Shown here: positions 1 to 11,827 of the stretch, piece after piece
Position numbering within the stretch: position 1 is the stretch's first letter
How the letters are laid out: the number at the start of each line of letters is the position of its first letter
Source of the DNA: Strongylocentrotus droebachiensis
Lineage: Eukaryota > Echinodermata > Echinoidea > Camarodonta > Strongylocentrotidae
Direction: 5' to 3'
NCBI GenBank assembly: GCA_035222895.1
Contig: JAVYIG010006582.1
Coordinates: forward strand, 51,393 to 115,392
DNA length: 64,000 bases
Made by a program: the position numbers and the translations under genes
Notes under the pieces: generated by a model
What the model was told of the DNA's origin: nothing
What the model saw: the letters and a program-made list of their open reading frames with translations, nothing else
Database searches by the model: none

Positions 1-546
1 CTGACGATATGAGTTGGAATTCAAAATATGTAGGCTTTACAAAACAGACGAGTTTGTAAATGGGTGGTCAATTTAATAGGAAAACTGAAACAGTATGCTT
101 CCCTAAAAACGCTATTGGTAAATAGCTGCTAATGAAAGCACAGTCAAACTACACACAGAACATGTAAAAAGTACCCCAATACGATTATATTTCGGTATAA
201 CACACATTAACACAGAACAGAGTCCAAATATCTGTATGGGCTTATTGTTCAAAGAGTAAATTTTGAAGTAAAAATTGAAGGGAAAATACATATATATATT
301 TTTAATCCGCCACTGCTCGCCATATTAGACTGAGATTACGAATCGAGTATATTATTTTGGACTGGAACTTTATCTAGAGTCAACTTTTAATAGCGCCATC
401 TCTAGAGGATGAAATACTACAGAGGTTGAAACAATTTTCTACGAAAGAAAATAGAAGAGTTCAGTGATCTTTAGTCATGACCCCAAACAGTTTTGAAAAT
501 CGTTGCTAGTTGACAAGAAATCTTAGCAAGATGGACGATCTTGCCA
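1..546. other. intergenic, nothing recognised
   Basis: AT-rich sequence with no open reading frame of note, no splice-framed coding signal and no repeat that I can recognise. Confidence 0.4.
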
Positions 547-690
547 GGGCCCCATTTCACAAAACTTGTCATTGGTGAAATTTGTTGTTATAAGCTAGTA
601 AAAATCCTTGCTTCTGATTGGTCATCAGCAGATTTGTCATTGATTTTTGTAATTGGTCATTGAAAAAATGCTTTGTGAAATGAGTCCTAA
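547..690. mobile_element. MITE, GGGCC-TTTCACAAA family, copy 1
   Basis: Short non-coding element. Its left end (GGGCCCCATTTCACAAAAC) is nearly the inverse of its right end (GCTTTGTGAAATGAGTCC). Related copies lie at 31368, 39540, 42274 and 46383, in both orientations, sharing a core that contains CTTGCTTCTGATTGG. It codes for nothing, so it is a non-autonomous DNA transposon remnant. The superfamily is not clear. Confidence 0.6.
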
Positions 691-1044
691 GTATATATGC
701 TTTTTGTCATACGGGTGGTTTAAACAAAGTCAGTCACACGGTATTATATCGCGGATATTGATTGATAATAAATAATAATAGTGGCTTCTCATTGCGCTAA
801 TACACAGATAGAAGAAAATAGAGTAATATAATCATACCACTACCTTTACCCATTTCCAGCATGAATGTATTTAACAGACAAAATTAATTTAGCTAAAACA
901 GTTTTCAAACCAGGATCATAATTAAGATGGGGACTGGACAATTTGTTTATGATAGCAATAACCATAGAAATCAGTATTAAATATTTGCCCCTCCTTTCTT
1001 TCTCCGTCTCTCTCTGTCTCTTCATTTTCAAATAGTGTCTTTGT

Positions 1045-1416
1045 ATGCCAAGGACCAACTATTTGGAACAAACTACCCCCTAAACCTAAACAGTATGCAT
1101 CTTGAAACAATTTTAAGCATAATCTAAAACTTCACCTGATGCAGAAAATTAGTATTTGACAAACGCAATTTTTTATGTGTGTAATTACCATTGTATTATT
1201 GTATTTTCTTTGTCCCTTTTTTGTTTTTTTGTGTGTACATTTTCAGGATCATCTACCTATAAGTATATGTAACTTTTTTGATGATCCAACCACTTCGTTA
1301 TTTCCTTTAGTGTATTTTCCATTTTTTGGGTTTATCTATGTTTGCAAGAAATTATTGTATTCTTTGCCTTTTTATGTTTTTATGAAAGTGGTGAATAAAT
1401 TCAATTCCATTCAATT
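1045..1416 (+). mobile_element. LINE 3' end: RT C-terminal remnant and tail
   Basis: The frame starting near 1045 reads QGPTIWNKLPPKPKQYAS, the (A/G)P-x-(L/I)WN-x-LP signature found near the C-terminus of many non-LTR retrotransposon polyproteins. A stop and diverged codons follow. The 3' part ends in AATAAATTCAATTCCATTC, a short-repeat tail of the kind seen on CR1/L2-type LINEs. It is 5'-truncated and dead. Confidence 0.55.
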
Positions 1417-1447
1417 CTCTCTGTCTCTCTCTCTCTCTGTCTCTCTG

Positions 1448-1514
<67 letters not shown>

Positions 1515-1558
1515 CTCCCTCCCTCCCTCCCTCCCTCCCTCCCTCCCCCTCTCTCTCT
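1417..1558. repeat. (CT)n/(CCCT)n microsatellite
   Basis: About 140 nt of CT repeats passing into CCCT repeats, directly after a LINE tail, so it may have grown from the tail. The open frames across it (Ser/Leu-rich one way, Arg/Glu-rich the other) are repeat artefacts. Confidence 0.9.
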
Positions 1559-1768
1559 AAGTATGCAAACCGAACTTGTTTTCATTATTTATGATTTACG
1601 TACTGTATTGTTTATATCTGGATTCATTTAAAACTGTTAAAGTATATTATAATGATATTTATATGTCTATGGAATTATATTTACCTTGTAAATTCACTTG
1701 CATCAGCTTCCAGCTGTATTGTTGAGTATTCGAATAAAACCTTATCAAATCAAATCAAATCTAATCAC
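1559..1768 (+). mobile_element. second LINE 3' tail with (AATCA)n end
   Basis: Non-coding AT-rich stretch ending in AATAAAACC and then four or so AATCA units. This resembles the 3' UTR and short-repeat tail of a non-LTR element. No coding part is left. Confidence 0.4.
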
Positions 1769-2325
1769 TTTTTGGCCTTTCTTTGTTCAACTCTATCAAT
1801 AATTTTACTCGAGCGCCCGTAGAGTACAAGGCCAAGGCGATTTATTTTTCCTTTTTTGTTTTGTATTGTTGAAGACGCAGTAGTATCCCAAAATTCCGAG
1901 AAGGAAGTGCTTTCCAACGTCTTATTTCCTAGATTTATTGACTACTTATTGACGGAGACAGGTAGAAAGTGTATGTATAATGATTAAGTGTTAATTCTTC
2001 GTAGATTTTGCCATCTAACAACATCTAAACCTTTTCATGAAATGACAAAAATTGCAATTTGAAAACAAATATTATTGTTGTAGTCCGATGTGTAGAAAAT
2101 TATGTTGCTATAGTTTGATCTACCGTATATATTTTGAGAGCACATTCAGAAATCCGCTGCCGCCACAGTTCACAGCATCATTACTATAATGTGTGTGTGA
2201 TCAAATAAAAATAAAAAAATAAAACAATTGTGTGCATTTCACAGCAATAGTACTGTCACTAGCAGGCATGCCGGCCTGGGACAACTCAAAAATCAGTCCA
2301 TATTTCGAACACAAAAAAGTCCAGA

Positions 2326-2500
2326 TTTGCTGTGTTTTTATTTATTTATTTATTTATTCGTCTTTTTTTTAGTAGGGTGGCTCCATCAGTGGTTAAATAC
2401 TGTTTTCCGTGGAGGCCCTACAACATAAATACAAAATTAACAAACATATTGAAAACAAACAATCCAAATCGAAACAAAATGAATTAAGTTACAACATTTT
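2326..2500 (-). mobile_element. LINE 3' tail, minus strand
   Basis: Read on the minus strand, a non-coding segment ends in five AATA units (the plus strand shows a TTTA run at 2337-2360). This is the usual tail of a 5'-truncated non-LTR insertion. I see no coding sequence. Confidence 0.35.
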
Positions 2501-3047
2501 CGAACAAAAGAAAAGAAACAAACACAACACAATGGACCAGTTCAATGATTTAAATTATTATAGCGCCAAAACAAAAGAGTAAATGAAGAATTTGTGTGCA
2601 CGATATAGACCAAGTTTTTTTGTTGCCAATTTTGTATTGGCCTAGCTATTTGCAGAATCTCAATTCTATTTAAATCCTGATGTTGAATGTGTTATTCTGT
2701 GAATTTTCTTATCGACAGTCATGATTCATTTAACTACCTCAAGCCTCAAGGAACCAAAGATCTAGATTGAGTGACAAAAGGCAATGTTACAGGGATAGAA
2801 AAAAAAATACTTACAAGTTACATGCACACTGCACTATGCACACAAAAAAGTCCCTGACCTACATTTTGTTACAGATAAAGACATAAGAAGGGCTCTAAGC
2901 CTATCTCGTTTACTTTCGCCATGGCAAATTTTAAAAACAGTTTTGCTTTCCTACGTTTGATTTGGCCTTGATATACTGTATACTCATTTATGATTTAAAT
3001 ATTAGTCATGCTATGTTTGGTTTGGTCTGATGGTTGGTTTACCTGGG

Positions 3048-4073
3048 TGCCGTTTCTCGAAACCAACTCCATGACAGTCATATCTTTGTCGCCGACCTAC
3101 GGAGATGTCATGAAGTGGATAAACCGTTTCACAAAGCCATGACAGACATGATATCGATATACAGCGATACTAGCAGCTCAAGAACATAGTCTTTGTCACG
3201 ATCCATTTGATTTATCACGAATAACCCAAAACAAGTTTTGGGGCTAAAATTGTTCAAAAAGAAATATATACATATAAATTCTCCTAAAATAAATAATAAA
3301 TAGTGTCATTATTAAATTTAGATCATCAAACGATTTGCATATTTCTGTAAAGATTCATAAATTGAAGAAAAACCGGTGAATGTTTTTTTTCTCGACAGTC
3401 CAATCAAAGTTAGTTGAAGGATACCGTAATGTGATAGTTTATCAATACATACTTTTTTGTTTGTTGTGACGAGGAATTTTAGGCAAAATACCTTTTCTCA
3501 GCCAGTTTTTATTCTAGAGTCTCATAAATACTCGTTATATAATTGATTTGATATTGAAAATATAATTTGGAAGAAGTAATTAGAGAGGGAATAATAATGC
3601 ACATAGGCCCCAAAGGTATGTGGTATCCTAAGAAAAGACTATAGATCGACTATGGAAAACCGTGTTTAACATTCTTATCTCTCTTATTTATATGTTATAG
3701 TTTAATGATTTGTGATTTAATGTTTATATTCAGCTTTTTAAAGTTTCTGTATAATTTGTATTCTCCCTTTCGTACATTTGCATTTCGCATCCCAGAGAAT
3801 TACGTACCGAACTCGTCTATATTTTTCTCAAAATGATAGTGAAACTAATCGTACATTTCGCGGCCCATGGAATGGCAACAAACTGACTTGTGATGGCGCT
3901 TTACAACAATTAAAAAGATATGACGGGTTCAGAGCAGTGACAACTCGCTTGTCGCGGAAGTTGTCGCTCATCTTGGAAAAGACGGCTTTGTGAAACTCTT
4001 AGCTGACAAGTTGCGCGACAGTGGCGAGATGTCGTTGATCTTGTAGTTATGACGGTTTCGAGAAAAGGCCCCC
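3048..4073. mobile_element. 1 kb element with 20-bp terminal inverted repeats
   Basis: The left end (GGGTGCCGTTTCTCGAAACC) and the right end (GGTTTCGAGAAAAGGCCCCC) form an imperfect 20-bp inverted repeat. Sub-terminal blocks containing TTTGTGAAAC/GTTTCACAAAG also pair. There is no transposase frame; the 71-codon frame inside is not convincing. It sits just upstream of the CARF-like gene's second exon. Confidence 0.5.
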
Positions 4074-4177
4074 TGACTACTCAGAAAACATGTGAATGCT
4101 TGTAAGTAAGCAACCGGTGTGGTATTATTTGCATAATTTCATGATGCTTTCACTTATTCTTGTCTCCATGTATACAG

Positions 4178-4420
4178 GTATTGAGTGTGATCCAGTGAGA
4201 AGGTATCAGTGACTATTCCCAGGGAAGGCATCAGTGACTATTCCCACGGTAGGCATCAGTGACTATTCCCAGGGTAGGCATCAGTGACTATTCCCAGGGA
4301 AGGCATCAGTGACTATTCCCACGGTAGGCATCAGTGACTATTCCCAGGGTAGGCATCAGTGACTATTCCCAGGGTAGGCATCAGTGACTATTCCCAGGGT
4401 TTGCTTGACCATTCTACATT
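4178..4420 (+). promoter_or_regulatory. 5' UTR exon of the CARF-like gene
   Basis: A good splice acceptor (CCATGTATACAG) ends at 4177, and 4178-4420 then leads straight into the start codon. There is no upstream ATG in the stretch. The 25-nt repeat that fills it puts TGA in all three frames, which fixes 4421 as the first usable start. The upstream non-coding exon and promoter were not located. Confidence 0.5.
4201..4400 (+). repeat. 8 x 25-nt minisatellite in 5' UTR
   Basis: Eight head-to-tail copies of a 25-nt unit (AGGCATCAGTGACTATTCCC followed by AGGGT, AGGGA or ACGGT) fill 4201-4400 exactly. Variants run A, C, T, A, C, T, T, T by their last five bases, so the first six copies form two 75-nt higher-order units. 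Divergence between copies is only 0-2 bases, so the array is young. Confidence 0.95.
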
Positions 4421-7400
4421 ATGGAATCCCATGGAGATGATGACCAGATGAATCCAGATATCTCACCCTTCCATGCCAATCAGGATTCAAGCAGTGCGTA
4501 TTCAGCTCTACAAATGCTGACGTCGTCGCAGCCCTCCCCAGCAGAAGGTCTGCCTGGCACGGTGTTACAGTTCATTCCTGTCATCAATGTAACAAGTTCT
4601 GAGACCATGGCCTCTGATGTCATGTCCCAAGCTCAGTCGGTGACGGTACAAGCCCCGCCCCCATCGGAGCTTTGTGATGAGACAATGCTTTTAAGGAATT
4701 ATATTTCACAGTTTCAGAACTTGGCAGCTCTCCAACCCTTCCCCCCAGCCCTGGTGATGGCCTCACAGGATTCATCCATGACAGCGTCAAATGCCTCGCT
4801 GATGACATCTTCAGAAACTGCCAACCCTGCTTCAGTCAGCTTGCCAAAGCTGACTACTCTGACACCTTCACAGTTCATGCTTGTATCATCAACAGATCTC
4901 CTCCCCATGACTTCATCTTCTCAGATCACCATGACAACCTCGCATCCCACCATGACATCACCAAGTTCATTGGTCGCTTCGTCGCCAGACTTGCTCACCT
5001 TCACAAGCCCGCAACTCACCACCATGATGTCCCAAGCAGCATCCAGCTTACAAACCATCCCCTCTCTGACTGACCTGGTTCCAGCTGTAATAGATGGAGT
5101 GGTGTCCAACCAAGAAGCAGTGACATCCTCCCAGCTACCCGCTACTCTAGACCCTCTGGTGCTTCCTGCAACCAATCCTCAGAGCCTCCTAGAAGTGGCG
5201 ACCCAGGTCATCAGGGAAGACGCTGAAGATCTTCCTAATGAGGTTGAAGCAGGAGAGACAGACTTCACAACCTGCTGGGGGGATAGCCTGGTGGAGGAAC
5301 CAACCACATCTTCAGCGCTTGATGACGATGGGGAATACCATGAGTCTTTCACAGAAGAATGGTCACGACACTTCAAAGAGAAATTCTCTCCATACTTTGG
5401 TAAGTTCTAGACTTCCTACATGTGCAATATATTTGTCCTTTTTTATTTGTCTTTTGTCTACCATACCCTTGCTGCACTTGGCTATATGGGCTCCTCGAAA
5501 GATGGTCTGAGACCCAGTGATCCCTACTCATTGTTCGGACATAATCGGGAGCGCCAGAAGGGTCAAATCTGACTGACATGAGCGCTATACAAGAACCAAC
5601 TATTATTATTATCATTATACCAAATTCACAGATATACATGTAAGAGGGTTGAGGGTAGTGTCACTTACAATCCACAAAATTATCAATGAAACAAAATCAG
5701 TGCAATCTTCTAAATTAAGGATGCAAGTTTATCCTAAAAGTAAATGTTCCTTGAAGAAATAACCTCTGTAGAGGCTAGTGGGTGATATTTAGGATCTAAT
5801 GTCTCTGAGACTTTGAGCCTGTTGATTACTGAATTCTCTTATCACCATAGAATTAATACACACTCCACATGGTTGCTGTGAGCATCGGTCAACGGCCACA
5901 GTATTTCATTAAAATAGATTTTTCTTAGAGAGAATCGGGTCACGTTATTTATTCACAAATATCACAGGCAAATCCATGACCCATGCCAGAAGGCTTGTAT
6001 TTATTTATTCTTTTTTTTCTTCATGTTCCACAAAATATTCAAGTTTATGACAAATATTTACATTGATTTGAGGAAAAAATACATAATAACATATTGAGAT
6101 CTAGAACAACAAATGGGGAAATGTGGAGGGGTTCTACTGAGAAGATTATAGCATGTAAAATGTAAACCCCCTATCATGAAAATAATACAACAACAAACAC
6201 CATATTGTGCACAAGAAAAAATATGAACTGTGTAGATTACAAAAACAGACAAGTAGAGAGTCAATTAAATCAGTAAGAATTCATTAAAAAAATTAGCAAG
6301 TGATTTAAATCTTTTTAAAGTTCAGGCTTCTTTCAATGTTTTATCTATTGATGACCATTACAAAAGGTCATACATATTCTTGGTCCAACTGGTCAAAGCA
6401 AAGAATCCCTGTAAATAAATTCCCTGCAAAGAAAGTTTCTGTGAAGAAGAAACATGTACTTGTATGTGTAGAGGTATCTATGACATGTGACGCAGAACCA
6501 ATAATCCAATATATCCTTCTGTATTTTCTTTTCTATCTTGTTTCCTTGCAGGTTACGTCCATACGCTCGAGGAGGCAGAAGAGTTACTTCACGTCTATGA
6601 AATGTGCACAGAGTCCAAATATGTAGGCATCAAGCGATGCGACAAGACAAACTTTGAGATCGACGCTTCCAAAGGACGACCCTTTCGGTACACCCCTCTT
6701 ATCATCTGTGGTCTTAAAGTTCCCTTTGATCGTGTGCCATACTACCACGGGGGTAAGGCCATGTATTACTGCCACTTGGGAAGCAAGAGAAAAGAGCCTC
6801 CGAAGGACCGCCCCTTGAAGAATCCTCATAAGCGGATGCAGAGCAAGAAAGTTGGATGTGAGGCCCGTATTGCTTTCCGCGTGGTGGCAAGGTTTCCAGA
6901 GCATAAGCTGAAGGACGATACAGAACACCATAGATTGGTAGCGTCGCAGAAATTGTCTAGAGTTTGGAAGGAAGGTGGCAGGGACATGGTCGTGGAGTGG
7001 AGGGTCTACGTCATGCTACCGAAAGCCAGCGCCCACACGAACCACGAGCTCGTTCGCACGTTACGACTCCGGGACAGACCGCTCGACAGGAGATTGATTG
7101 GTCGGATTTGCCAGCTCGTGCAGATGGGATTGAGGAACACGCACACCATTCAGAAACATGTGGTACACTTTGCAGAATATGTGCTTTCAAAAGAAGGGAT
7201 GACCTGGAAGAATCGGAAAGATATTTGTGGTAGTAGACAGGTGTGGTGGTATCGTAAACAGATGCTAGATCACATTGAAAGTAACACGCTGGAGACGTCC
7301 AAATTCCTAGAAATGATCAAGGAGGTCGAGGACATCGCTCAAAGACACACCTACAACGGTTTCATCCAGGAGCCATCGGGAGGGGAGGATGACACAGGTA

Positions 7401-7741
7401 CAGGGAAGTGGAAGAAGCGCACAGAACTAAAGAATCGCAAGAGCTATGAAAAGCAGCTGTCGAACCTAAAGGAGGAATGTTTCAACGAGTTGCAGCACTT
7501 TGTCAAGAATGTGAGTTCTTGTACGCAGGTGGAAGTGCTTGCAAGAACGTTAAACACTTTCAGAACTTTTAGGAAAACATTTGAGAAGGAGTTGATGTGT
7601 GAAGAGAATAAAAAAGAAGAAGCAAACCATCCCACCTTCCCAAATGGGATTATACAGATATTAGATATGGACTCATCACAGCACCTTAGTCAACTCATGC
7701 AGATACAGACTTCTGATATGAAGACAAACATCTTGCAGTGA
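4421..7741 (+). CDS. CARF: CARF-like (ALS2CR8-domain) transcription factor
   Basis: Coding exons 4421-5399 and 6552-7741, with intron GTAAGT...TTGCAG; joined length 2169 nt, 722 aa, close to human CARF (about 725 aa). Residues 1-326 are Ser/Thr/Gln/Leu-rich with an acidic end near 280-310, like an activation domain. Residues ~345-573 resemble the ALS2CR8 domain: VPFDRVPYY (~383), YYCHLG (~398), GCEARI (428-433), a W-x-VYVMLP strand (~476), HTNHEL (488-493) and an LIGRICQLV helix (~511). In vertebrates CARF is a nuclear DNA-binding activator at calcium-response elements, for example at BDNF; that role is inferred here. The start has A at -3 and G at +4 with stops upstream. The C-terminal third is charged and helical without a known domain. 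Family assignment is from remembered homologues; whether it is the single orthologue or one of a family is unknown. Confidence 0.75.
5400..6551 (+). other. intron 1 (coding) of the CARF-like gene
   Basis: GT-AG intron of 1152 nt. It contains a SINE-type 3' segment near 5478-5620 (tail GCGCTATACAAGAACCAAC followed by ATT units), and otherwise nothing I recognise. Confidence 0.8.
5478..5625 (+). repeat. SINE 3' segment with (ATT)n tail
   Basis: Carries the block GAGCGCTATACAAGAACC followed by TATTATTATTATC. Blocks of this kind (AAGCGC...GCTATATAA plus ATT repeats) recur at 8560, 18236, 37440, 49030 and, reversed, at 35385 and 40833. It is a 5'-truncated SINE inside an intron. Confidence 0.55.
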
Positions 7742-7755
7742 ATACGTACACCTCA

Positions 7756-8136
7756 TTAAAGGGATCGTTTAACAATGTTAAATCTGAGATGCACGGCCCT
7801 ACCTGTTATCAGTGCCTGTGATATGGTGTAATATTAAAGCCCTAAACAAATTGCGCTTCAAAATGATCAAGAAGTGCCTCAAGAAAGTAAAAACCTTTGA
7901 GTGACCGGTTTTACCATACTAGTTTTCCCCCAATGTAGTGTTAAGAAAACCGTTTGGCAAACACAAAATTTGATTTTGATTTTCAATCATAAATATCTTG
8001 ATAATCAGACAGGCGATCGGCTTGTAAAAGTCATAGGGTTCCTGACTGACCTAAAGGTTTATAATTATCATTGCAGCACGAGCTAAATCAAGGATTTGTT
8101 TAAAGGATCTAAAACAATGTTACGGGATCCCTTTAA
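7756..8136 (+). mobile_element. TTAA-flanked MITE, copy A
   Basis: Flanked by TTAA at 7756-7759 and 8133-8136, with inverted ends AAAGGGATCG.../...GGGATCCCTTT. A diverged copy lies in the opposite orientation at 42941-43299. TTAA targets are typical of piggyBac-type (and Kolobok-type) transposases, so this is a non-autonomous element mobilised by one of those. It sits 15 bp past the CARF-like stop codon and so lies in the 3' UTR. The 61-codon frame inside is not a gene. Confidence 0.7.
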
Positions 8137-9567
8137 AGAGAAGGTCGGGTGGGTACTGGTAAAAAAACAAAGTGTGAGCTTTTTCAACCAGCTTTCAGTG
8201 TTAAAGAATATCATAGAAGAAATCTCCCTTGTAAAATATTCCTGGACAATCTTGAAAAACTTGCCACAAGTGTGTCTGTACATATACATGTAGTCCTGTT
8301 TCATGCCAATGTCTGTTTGTAATGATTTTCACTGTAAGTGATTTTTAGCAAGATTGAGCCAGCTTCTTGTTATATTGGTGACTCCTAAACCTCACAGATG
8401 CAATTTTTCTCATGTATTACGTAATCACCCTTTCCAAAAACCTGTGGTTATAAGCTTCTACCAATCTTAAAAGTTTCATGGAAGGAAGCTAATTTTTCTT
8501 CACACTCTACTCAATATTCAACTACACATACTTTCAAAACCAATCTGTAAGAATTCCCCTTAATTCCCTGGAATGCTCCCCAGGGAGTGGAGAATATGCA
8601 TACATTGTGTGCGGGTAAGCCTGAATCCGATGACCGGGGTAATAATATATCTGTAAAGCGCTTAGACACATCATTGTTGTAATGAGCGCTATATAAAAGT
8701 GGAATACTATTACAATATTTGCAAGGAGGAAAAAGTGTGCGACAAAAAAACTCTGTCTCATTACTTATTGTGATTTAAACCCCATCCCCCTCCCCCCCCC
8801 CCCCACATGACCAATAGTTTACATGATATTACCCAGGAAAAAATAGTATGATACTGAAATTTTCTGGGAATGTTTAAAATTATCAATCCCTTAATTTGGC
8901 CTGTCTGTGTGATCAAACAAGAAAAAATTGTGAATTCATAGATTCAGTTATGAAGCTGTCTGTTCATGTGATAGTTCGTCTTTTATTATAGATGCCCACA
9001 TTATGTTCATTTTTAAAAGGTTGAATCATGGATTTGTTTTTACTGGAATAGGCTTTCACATTTTGACAAACAAAAAATGCATTTATATTTAAATTATGTT
9101 TGTAATTAATTTAGAAAAAACCATGATACCATAATAAAGTAAAGAACCGATACACACAGTTTTCAGGGCCTAAGTTTGTTGAAATTGTATAACCCGGATT
9201 TATATGAGAATTATATGAATTAGTGTCAATTTAATTTGACAATACATAAATGTGAATTTCTGTTTGTGAGATGTAAGTTTTGAGATACCACTGATCAACT
9301 ATTCTTTTTTATCTGGTTAAAAGAACAATTCAATTACAATTTGGATGTTTAATTTAGGTAGAATACCCTTTTGATTTGCTTTGTTTACATGTCCATGTAC
9401 ATGTATTTATCAATGTCTTTTTAAGTAGCTGTAATCATGAAACAATTACACAGTTAAGTGCAATAAATCAGATCTACAATGTATACAATGTCTATGCAGT
9501 ACTATAAATAGATTGTAAGGTCCCATCATTCAGTTTTGGCTCAGTGCTAACAGGATCAATGGTATTG
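8137..9567 (+). other. probable 3' UTR and downstream DNA of the CARF-like gene
   Basis: No coding signal. AATAAA hexamers at 9133-9138 and 9462-9467 are candidate poly(A) signals for the CARF-like transcript. A SINE 3' segment occupies 8560-8715 and a C-run lies near 8788. Confidence 0.35.
8560..8715 (+). repeat. SINE 3' segment
   Basis: Contains GGAATGCTCCCCAGGGAGTG, then CCGATGACCGGGGTAATA and AAGCGC...GCGCTATATAAAAG. This is the same body that occurs at 18236, 37440 and 49030. There is no tRNA-like head, so it is truncated. Confidence 0.65.
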
Positions 9568-9790
9568 TCAGGCGTGATAGCTCAGTGGTAGAGCAGTGGT
9601 CTCGTAAGCGGGAGATCCCGGGTTCAAAACCAAGTTGATGTGCTAGTGCCCTTTGGTAAGGCATTAATCCTCTTTATCAACTCCCTCAGAGAGGACTTAA
9701 AGCCATTGGTCCCCCTGGTTGCTTACTAACAAGCATACACATGCTTTCTTAGCTGTCCAATAAAGCAAACCAACCAACCATCAATTTGGG
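9568..9790 (+). repeat. tRNA-derived SINE
   Basis: The head at 9574 holds a pol III A box (TAGCTCAGTGGTAGAGC) and a B box (GGTTCAAAACC) at tRNA spacing. About 150 nt of unrelated body follows, ending in AATAAAGCAAACCAACCAACC. The acceptor stem does not close and no CCA-proximal pairing is seen, so this is a SINE and not a working tRNA gene. Its tRNA-like head differs from the SINE family at 33853, 40833 and 46755. Confidence 0.7.
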
Positions 9791-10901
9791 GATCTATAGT
9801 CCAATGATACAATGTGCACATTTGAAACAAGGCCGAGTAGTCCATTGAAATGAGACTACTCGTAAGCGTAAGAGACGAGGTTAAATAACAAGATTGCTAT
9901 TGTCCTTGTGCAAGGCTGTAGTTATTTGTACATTCAACCAACATTTTGTTGCCAATTTAGTTTATGGCAGAGTTGATCACTTCAGCTTTTTTCACTGAAT
10001 ACATTTATTATTTGAAATAAAAGAAGAGCACGCTTTGCTATAATGTATACTATATTTATATATTTTTTTTCATTTCCATTATATTGTATTTTGTTACACA
10101 GCAGACCTTATGATGATGTCTCTCCAATAACATTCTTTTGGTTTTATTTCTTTTGTTGCTGTTGTTGAGCAAGCAATCTTTAAATGATTGCATGCTGCCA
10201 CAAGTGTATGTATTCCATTGCAGTTCAAATCTTATTTATTCACTTTCAATGTGATATAGTCAATATATTTTTCCACTTTGTTTCAGAAGATGGCAATCAA
10301 AGTTCCACATTTTCAATAAAGAAATATCTTTTAGAAGTAAACAAATACTATTATTTTGTACATGGCTCATTTATTTTCCAATTTAACATTTTCACAATTT
10401 TCACATAATTTTCACATAATTTGATTTTCATCTGGTACAGCATTAATCTTCCATGAAGACAAATTAGAGCAATATATTCCATGTAATATTACTAAATAAA
10501 ATTAGCAAAAGTATATAAACTATTCTGCTAAAGAACAGAACTCTATTTTATAAACAAAATGGTGGAAAACATAAATATTTCATCTGTATTTCAATGTTAT
10601 AAATATAAAAGAATATTCTAAAATCTTTGGATTTCAACAAATCATAAAATTGTTTTAAAATTTTGGTTTAATTGATTGGTCCTACTATAGATGTACAAAA
10701 GCTGAAACTTCCTACAAATCACTACTGACTGACTGGTCATATTTGCATACTTCAAGAACAGCAAGATTCTTTAAATAGTTTTGGCGTCTTCTTTGTATTG
10801 GAGGAGAAAATCAATCTATAAATAAATGTGTGTGTCTCCTACTAGTATAACCGTCTGGGAATTACATGTAGAGAATTAAGATTGATGTAATTTCTATTAA
10901 T
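9791..10901. other. intergenic, nothing recognised
   Basis: AT-rich, with no convincing reading frame or repeat structure. The 74-codon frame at 10184-10408 has no coding character. Confidence 0.4.
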
Positions 10902-11037
10902 ATACCTCAGTCACACTGCCCAAACTGACTCGAGTCCAACTTCAAACCAACTGCATTATTTGCCATTGCATTTAATGTAATTGTCTGTTTGGTCTGTAGT
11001 CTGTATGATATCGGTCTGGTCAGTGTGACTGAGTTAT
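10902..11037. mobile_element. 136-bp MITE with 20-bp TIRs
   Basis: Ends ATACCTCAGTCACACTGCCC and GGTCAGTGTGACTGAGTTAT form an imperfect inverted repeat around about 95 nt of non-coding DNA. Confidence 0.55.
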
Positions 11038-11827
11038 TAAGATCTTCTTCTTCTTCTCCGCTGTAAGTACAGGCCACCGTCGGGTGTATTCTCGTACTCA
11101 ATCATGAGTATATATAAACACTAAAATATGTATAAAAATCTGACCGACGGCGTAAACAATAGTGTGCAGTGGGTCAGGAATATAAGTACCAGTCAGAAGT
11201 CTTTATACTTTTTTTTGGAAATTAACATTTGATGACAGAGGGAGGATATCTTTGTGTTAAAGATATCGTGGTGGAAGAAATAATAACAGCATGCATAGAG
11301 AGATATTTCTTACTTTGTGCATATACATATAAACAATATTGAATAACATACTGTAATTTTATAAAGCTTTATAGCAACACAAGTATAATGTATAACACGA
11401 TCTTAAAGGCTCTTAAGTCATATACGGTATTCAATTATGATACACCTGTCATTTTGTCAGACGAGAAACAACTGCAAAGAGGTGTTATAGTATTTTCTTT
11501 CAAAAATATTATGCAGATACAAAAATCAAAAGAGCTTTTATCAGCAAATTATGATATAGAAAATTGAATGTTTAAACCTTCATGATATTACTGTTATCTT
11601 CAATGATACAAAATAATAATGAAATAATCCACATTGCCACTGTGTAATCTGGAAGCATTTTCCTCTTACAATTTCTTGTTGCCATAGTATAAATTCCTCA
11701 CCTTTTTACACACTTATTTCAAATGGTAAACCTGTTAACCACTGAATGAATTCATTGCCATAGGGTTAATACAGGGGCTGCACTGTTTCAGTGTGCAATT
11801 GGTTAATTTAAAAATTATTTGCAGCAT

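Noticed and set aside
4201..4400. CRISPR-like array of short direct repeats
   Set aside because: Copies are contiguous with no unique spacers, and the context is a eukaryotic gene; it is a minisatellite.
6058..6264. 68-codon minus-strand frame with hydrophobic stretches
   Set aside because: Inside the CARF-like intron, no homology and no promoter or splice context; AT-rich DNA often gives such frames.
9574..9645. Possible tRNA gene (A and B boxes present)
   Set aside because: No closed acceptor stem, an attached SINE body and tail, and no terminator T-run directly after; best read as a tRNA-derived SINE.
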